Of a stretch of 64,000 nt of DNA, positions 60,171-64,000 are shown one piece after another. Each line of letters begins with the position of its first letter. Within the stretch, counting starts at the first letter, position 1. The position numbers and the translations under genes are program-made. The notes below the pieces were generated by a model. The model worked only from the letters and a program-made list of their open reading frames with translations, was not told the origin of the DNA and did no database searches. This stretch comes from UBA6016 sp964568395 (GTDB lineage: Bacteria; Campylobacterota; Campylobacteria; Campylobacterales; UBA6016): NCBI GenBank assembly GCA_964568395.1, contig CAZMPN010000008.1:1-64000 (forward strand), given 5' to 3'.

Positions 60171-61474
60171 TGGTTTTCCTTTTTTCTAAGAATTATAGTT
60201 GTTTTTATGTCGCTGTTGAAATATTTATTTGCCGCCTTTACTATGTCTTCGGCGGAGAGCTTGGATAGCTTTGTCTCATATTCCAGCAGCGGCTTTACGT
60301 TGCCTCTCGCAAAGTAGCTTCCAAATAGATCCGCTACATGGCTAGAGCTCTCGAGGCTAAATATAAAATCGGCTTTCGTATTGACTTTTATCTTTTCCAG
60401 CTCGTTTTTCTCTATGCCTTTTGTCTTTAGCTTTTCAAGCTCTTTTAGTATCTCTTTTTCGACCGTTTCGGCCTTTACGCCTTCGTTACATACGGCCATG
60501 AATATAAAAAGCCCAGGATCCTTGAGGTCCATCGGATAGCCGTATATGGAGTTTACGAGCCTTTTTTTGTCGGAAAGCTCTTTTTGCAGCCTAGAGCTTT
60601 TGCCGCTTGAGAGTATCTCGGATATTGCGGAAAGAGCTATGATGTCTTCGTGCTCAAAGTTCGGTATCTTATAGGCTATCGCCAGCATTTCCACATTTGT
60701 GTCTTTGTGGACTATGGCTCTTTTTTCGCCGTCTTGCTTTGGCTCTTGCATATGTACGGCCGGTATCTCGCCGTTATTTTTTATTTTGCCGAACTGCTTT
60801 TCGGCATTCTCGAATACTTTTTTTGGCTCTATATCCCCGGCGACTATCAGTATCGCGTTCGAGGGTTGATAGAACGTCTTGTGGAACTTCCTTATATCGT
60901 CTATCTTCCAGCTTAATATATCGTCCATAAAGCCTATCGGCGTCCAGTGGTATGGATGGTATCCGAACGCCAGATTGAAGAGATTGAAGTATAGATACCC
61001 CATAGGATTGTTTTCCGTTCTCCATCTTCTCTCTTCGGCGACTACGTCGCGCTCCGGCTGGAACTCCTCGTCTTTTAGGCTAAGGTTTTGCATCAGCTCC
61101 GCAAAGAGCTCCATCGACTTCTCTATGTTTTGGCTGCTGGAGTTGATATAGTAGTGCGTGTAGTCAAATCCGGTGCTGGCGTTGTTTACGCCTCCGAACC
61201 CTTTGATTATCTCGTCAAACTCGCCGGCTTTCAAGTTTTTTGTGGACTTGAAATTTAGATGTTCAAGCATGTGCGCTATGCCGCTTTTGCCCATAACCTC
61301 GTTTCTGGAGCCGACTTTATAGAATACGTCTATGGTCACGACGGAGTTTGGTTTTAGTTTTATCGCTACAACCTCCATGCCGTTGGCGAGTGTTTTCGTT
61401 TCAAATTTCGGTAAAGCGCTACCCATTGCAACCCCGGTAAAAATTATTAGTGTATAAAAAACTTTTCGAAGCAT
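60167..61474 (-). CDS. M16 family zinc peptidase
   Basis: A 435-residue exported peptidase with an N-terminal signal or anchor (LRKVFYTLIIFTGVAMG). The inverted zinc motif HMLEH is at about residue 69, and the third ligand Glu is in the DVVAEERRWR region. The usual C-terminal second M16 domain is present without zinc residues. Probably periplasmic peptide degradation. Coupled with pyrD and dapA. Confidence 0.92.
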   Translation of the reverse strand: MLRKVFYTLIIFTGVAMGSALPKFETKTLANGMEVVAIKLKPNSVVTIDVFYKVGSRNEVMGKSGIAHMLEHLNFKSTKNLKAGEFDEIIKGFGGVNNASTGFDYTHYYINSSSQNIEKSMELFAELMQNLSLKDEEFQPERDVVAEERRWRTENNPMGYLYFNLFNLAFGYHPYHWTPIGFMDDILSWKIDDIRKFHKTFYQPSNAILIVAGDIEPKKVFENAEKQFGKIKNNGEIPAVHMQEPKQDGEKRAIVHKDTNVEMLAIAYKIPNFEHEDIIALSAISEILSSGKSSRLQKELSDKKRLVNSIYGYPMDLKDPGLFIFMAVCNEGVKAETVEKEILKELEKLKTKGIEKNELEKIKVNTKADFIFSLESSSHVADLFGSYFARGNVKPLLEYETKLSKLSAEDIVKAANKYFNSDIKTTIILRKKENQ

Positions 61475-62541
61475 TATCTTCTAGATTTTCTCTCGCATCC
61501 TATCGCCTCCGATATATGCGTAAATCCGTCGAAATTCATAAGCTCCATTATGCCTTCGTTTATTCTTTTTGCAAGCGAAGGCCCCTTGTAGATAAAGCCG
61601 GTGTATACTTGGACAAGGCTCGCCCCGGCTTTTATTCTTCTGTACGCCTCTTCCGCGCCGTCTATGCCGCCAACGCTGATAAGAGTCGTTTTTCCGTATA
61701 GCTCTGCCGCGATATGGTCGAACATCTCAAAGCTCTTATCCGCGAGTACTTTTCCGCTTATGCCGCCAAAATTCTTCGCGTCGTTCAGAAGCGAGTAGTC
61801 TATCGTCGTATTCGTTGCTATGATTCCCTTCGCTCCGGATTCTACGGCTTTTACGCACAGCGACAGGGCTTCTTTCTTGTCCAGATCCGGCGCTATCTTG
61901 AGCAGTACCGGCTTTGTCGTGGTTTCGCCCGTCATTTTGAAAAGTTCCGTTATGAATTCCTCGTTTTGCAGGCTTCTTAGTCCTTTTGTATTCGGCGAGG
62001 ATATATTGATCACGATATAGTCGGCAAACTCGTGCAGGTTTTCGACAAGAGTTTTATAGTCGTTTATGGCGAGCTTATCGGCCGTCAGTTTGTTTTTGCC
62101 TATGTTGACGCCTATCGGAAGCACGAAAGGATGCGCTCTTTCGAGTCTTTTTTTGACGGCGAGCATCCCTTGGTTGTTGAAGCCGAAAGCGTTTTGCAGA
62201 CTCTCTTCCTCGATAAACCTAAATAGCCTAGGTTTCGCGTTTCCGTCTTGCGGTTTTGGCGTTACCGTCCCTATTTCCGTAAAACCGAATCCGAACATCG
62301 CCATCTGGCGTATCATCGTGGCGTTTTTGTCAAATCCCGCCGCAAGGCCGACCGGATTTAAGAATTTTTTGCCAAATATTATCTGAGTAAGCCTATCGTC
62401 CACGACAAAATTCTTGTCTATAAAGTAGTTTTGGCATGGAGTGCATAGCCTTGAGAGCCTTATTGCGCTTTCGGCCAGATTGTGCGCCGTCTCCGGGTCT
62501 AGTCTAAACAGATATTCTTTTAGCGCTTGATATGTAAGCAT
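61474..62541 (-). CDS. pyrD: Dihydroorotate dehydrogenase (quinone), class 2
   Basis: A 355-residue membrane-associated enzyme oxidising dihydroorotate to orotate with a quinone. Class 2 features: N-terminal helical hydrophobic region, LAAGFDKNATMI, VINISSPNTKGLRSL, KIAPDL, and GGIDGAEEAYRRIKAGA. First gene of the seven-gene operon; it overlaps the next start by one base. Confidence 0.95.
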   Translation of the reverse strand: MLTYQALKEYLFRLDPETAHNLAESAIRLSRLCTPCQNYFIDKNFVVDDRLTQIIFGKKFLNPVGLAAGFDKNATMIRQMAMFGFGFTEIGTVTPKPQDGNAKPRLFRFIEEESLQNAFGFNNQGMLAVKKRLERAHPFVLPIGVNIGKNKLTADKLAINDYKTLVENLHEFADYIVINISSPNTKGLRSLQNEEFITELFKMTGETTTKPVLLKIAPDLDKKEALSLCVKAVESGAKGIIATNTTIDYSLLNDAKNFGGISGKVLADKSFEMFDHIAAELYGKTTLISVGGIDGAEEAYRRIKAGASLVQVYTGFIYKGPSLAKRINEGIMELMNFDGFTHISEAIGCERKSRR

Positions 62542-62580
62542 AATCTTTGGAGTCCCCTAAAAAATTGGCTAATTAAAGCG

Positions 62581-62586
62581 ATTATA
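62581..62586 (-). promoter_or_regulatory. -10 element of the pyrD operon
   Basis: On the minus strand a consensus TATAAT 39 bases ahead of the pyrD ATG. No -35 box is obvious. Confidence 0.55.
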
Positions 62587-62743
62587 CATAATGAAATATA
62601 AAAAGGAGAGTTCTGGAAGCGGTTAATATTAGGGAACACTTTTTGCCTGTCTGTTGTTTTCGATATGAAAGGAATTTGCTGATATTTAAAAAAAGTTTTG
62701 GCAAAATCGTTTCAAAACCCACCTATTAGAATGAAGGATTAGA

Positions 62744-63742
62744 ATGAAGAAAATCGGGCTGACAGTTTGTTTGTTGCTTGGACTCGGCTCAAGCGCTTTC
62801 GCAAAAACAGATCTAGGTTCGATAGAGTCTTCGATTCCTATTAGCTCCTACATCGTAAAAGAGGTCGGCAGCTCTGAAATATTGATGTCTAAAAACAAAG
62901 ACAAAAGAGTAGAGCCCGCCAGCCTTACGAAAATACTCACCAGTATCATAGCGATAGAAAGCGGCAAGCTTGAAGAAGACGTAACGATAACGAGAGAAGC
63001 TACGCTCGTCGAGCCGTCCAAGGCCGGCTTTAGGGTGGGCGATAAGATAAAGCTTATCGATCTGGTAAAAGCGGCGATGGTAAACTCAAGCAACGACGCG
63101 GCATTCGCGATAGGCATTCATATCTCGGGAAGCGTCGAGGAGTTTGCGAGAGTCATGAACTACAAGGCAAGGCTTATCGGTCTTCAAAACTCCAATTTTA
63201 CCAATCCGGCAGGTTTTGACAGGGGTCAATATGCAAACCACTACTCAACCGCTGGCGATTTGTTGAAGCTTACCGAATACGCAATCAAAAACAAACTTTT
63301 TAACGAAATAGCCAAGCTTGAGCATGTGGCGGTAACCGAACAGCAAAGCAGCAAGGTCTATCATCTAAGAACGCACAATAAGCTTCTGGATAAATACAAA
63401 TATGCCGTCGGAATCAAGACCGGCTATACGAATAGGGCCGGAAAGTGTCTGATAGCCAGAGCCAAAAAAGACAACAAGGACGTGGTTTTGGTGATGCTGA
63501 AGGCGAAAGCCGATAGATGGAGCGTTGCCGAAGATATGTTCGAGAAGGCTTTTGTCATGAATAGACCTGAGCCGGAACTCATAGAGGAAGCTTCAGCAAG
63601 CAGTGTGCAGCCTGAAAAAGCCGTAGGCAAAAGGGTCGCTAAAAAAGTAGCCAAAAAAGGCAAAAAAGTAGCCTCAAAGCCTGTCGTAAAAGCTAAAAAA
63701 AGATTGAAAGTCGCCAGCAAACCTAGAGGCGACAGAAGCTAG
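62744..63742 (+). CDS. D-alanyl-D-alanine carboxypeptidase (S11) with Lys-rich tail
   Basis: A 332-residue penicillin-binding protein trimming the stem pentapeptide. Signal peptide to about residue 20 (cleavage after AFA). The active-site set is clear: SLTK (about residue 60), SSN (about 117) and KTG (about 225). The last 45 residues are a Lys/Ala/Val-rich tail (KRVAKKVAKKGKKVASKP) not part of the family's usual domain. Start at 62744, AAGGA six bases ahead. A strong terminator follows. Confidence 0.93.
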   Translation: MKKIGLTVCLLLGLGSSAFAKTDLGSIESSIPISSYIVKEVGSSEILMSKNKDKRVEPASLTKILTSIIAIESGKLEEDVTITREATLVEPSKAGFRVGDKIKLIDLVKAAMVNSSNDAAFAIGIHISGSVEEFARVMNYKARLIGLQNSNFTNPAGFDRGQYANHYSTAGDLLKLTEYAIKNKLFNEIAKLEHVAVTEQQSSKVYHLRTHNKLLDKYKYAVGIKTGYTNRAGKCLIARAKKDNKDVVLVMLKAKADRWSVAEDMFEKAFVMNRPEPELIEEASASSVQPEKAVGKRVAKKVAKKGKKVASKPVVKAKKRLKVASKPRGDRS

Positions 63743-63744
63743 CC

Positions 63745-63775
63745 AAAAATGTCAAGTACTACTTGACATTTTTTT
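63745..63775 (+). terminator. Terminator after the carboxypeptidase
   Basis: A perfect 13-bp stem (63745-63757 with 63761-63773) with a three-base loop ends in a T-run, starting two bases after the stop codon. Confidence 0.92.
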
Positions 63776-63841
63776 ATTACTGCACTAAAATTACTACAAA
63801 AAATCTCCCAAATTAAAACTCAACAATATAGGACTTGCTAC

Positions 63842-64000
63842 ATGAGACGACTCTCTATAGTTTTAGCGGCCTCCTCTCTATCTTTGCTTTTGGTCGGATG
63901 CGAACGTCCAAAAGCCGCCGGCATGGAGCCGCCTCCGCCAGGACCGGTTCCCGTAAGCGTAGAAAGCGCAAAAATCGGCGATTTGCCAGCTATCTTAGAA
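63842..64000 (+). CDS. RND efflux periplasmic adaptor, N-terminal part only
   Basis: The window ends in this gene; 53 codons are visible. It begins with a lipoprotein signal peptide (LLLVGC lipobox, Cys about 21) and a Pro-rich stretch before VPVSVESAKIGDLPAIL, the start of an AcrA/MexA-type adaptor hairpin. It probably heads an efflux operon outside the window; other membrane fusion proteins are possible. AGGA precedes the ATG. Confidence 0.75.
   Translation, partial: MRRLSIVLAASSLSLLLVGCERPKAAGMEPPPPGPVPVSVESAKIGDLPAILE

Noticed and set aside
1..64000. CRISPR array, prophage or integrated plasmid
   Set aside because: No regularly spaced repeats, Cas, integrase, capsid or conjugation genes were seen in the window.

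Overview
The window is a gene-dense piece of a chromosome from a member of the Campylobacterota (order Campylobacterales or close relatives). The evidence is a monomeric isocitrate dehydrogenase, a fused CcsBA cytochrome c maturation protein, a FabL-type enoyl-ACP reductase beside dapA and pgsA, a quinone-dependent PyrD next to an M16 peptidase, a Campylobacter-like porin, and a gene order (ileS, small membrane protein, gatA, guaB, xseB, nitrilase-like gene, murC; and pyrD, M16 peptidase, dapA, SDR, pgsA) that I recall from Campylobacter and Helicobacter genomes. Genus cannot be fixed from the sequence alone. A sulfide-dehydrogenase-like flavoprotein and a superoxide reductase suggest a microaerobic or anaerobic, possibly sulfur-oxidising, lifestyle.

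Layout. 1-4551: TCA genes icd-mdh-fumC on the minus strand. 4657-10413: mltG, a chemoreceptor, a GGDEF/EAL protein and a receiver-PAS protein. 10441-10767: RNase P RNA, end to end with eno. 12103-15541: a tight minus-strand cluster of two MFS transporters, a fluoride channel, a DUF190 protein and a small sigma-4-like protein. 15675-22024: an exported Lys-rich protein, ccsBA and polA. 22075-22346: a small inverted-repeat element. 22361-30586: a propeller/helical-repeat protein, a porin, an SDR, thrC, a ThiF-like enzyme and a radical SAM protein. 30682-33115: a heme-sensing HD-GYP protein, a cupin and a small protein. 33229-33591: four tRNA genes (Lys-Glu-Val-Asp) under a consensus sigma-70 promoter. 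33654-45124: a pncC/CinA-like gene, then the plus-strand run ileS to murC. 45183-50703: a chemoreceptor, an LplT-PlsC-type fusion and a two-component system. 50733-55951: superoxide reductase, FetB-like exporter, truD, a Crp/Fnr regulator, a Rieske protein and an FccB-like flavoprotein. 56250-62541: a seven-gene minus-strand operon pyrD-M16-dapA-fabL-pgsA-rseP-yggS. 62744-64000: a D-Ala-D-Ala carboxypeptidase and the start of an RND adaptor gene.

Most of the window is housekeeping: amino acid, nucleotide, lipid and wall synthesis, tRNA charging and central carbon flow. The accessory signals are signalling proteins (two chemoreceptors, two c-di-GMP turnover proteins, one receiver-PAS protein, one kinase/regulator pair) and redox proteins (FccB/Rieske, superoxide reductase, heme-sensing HD-GYP). 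No CRISPR array, prophage, rRNA operon or intact transposase was seen. The most unexplained items are the 272-bp inverted-repeat element at 22075-22346, the adjacent protein with a propeller-like N-terminus and three in-register 84-residue helical repeats, and the FccB-Rieske-Crp locus.
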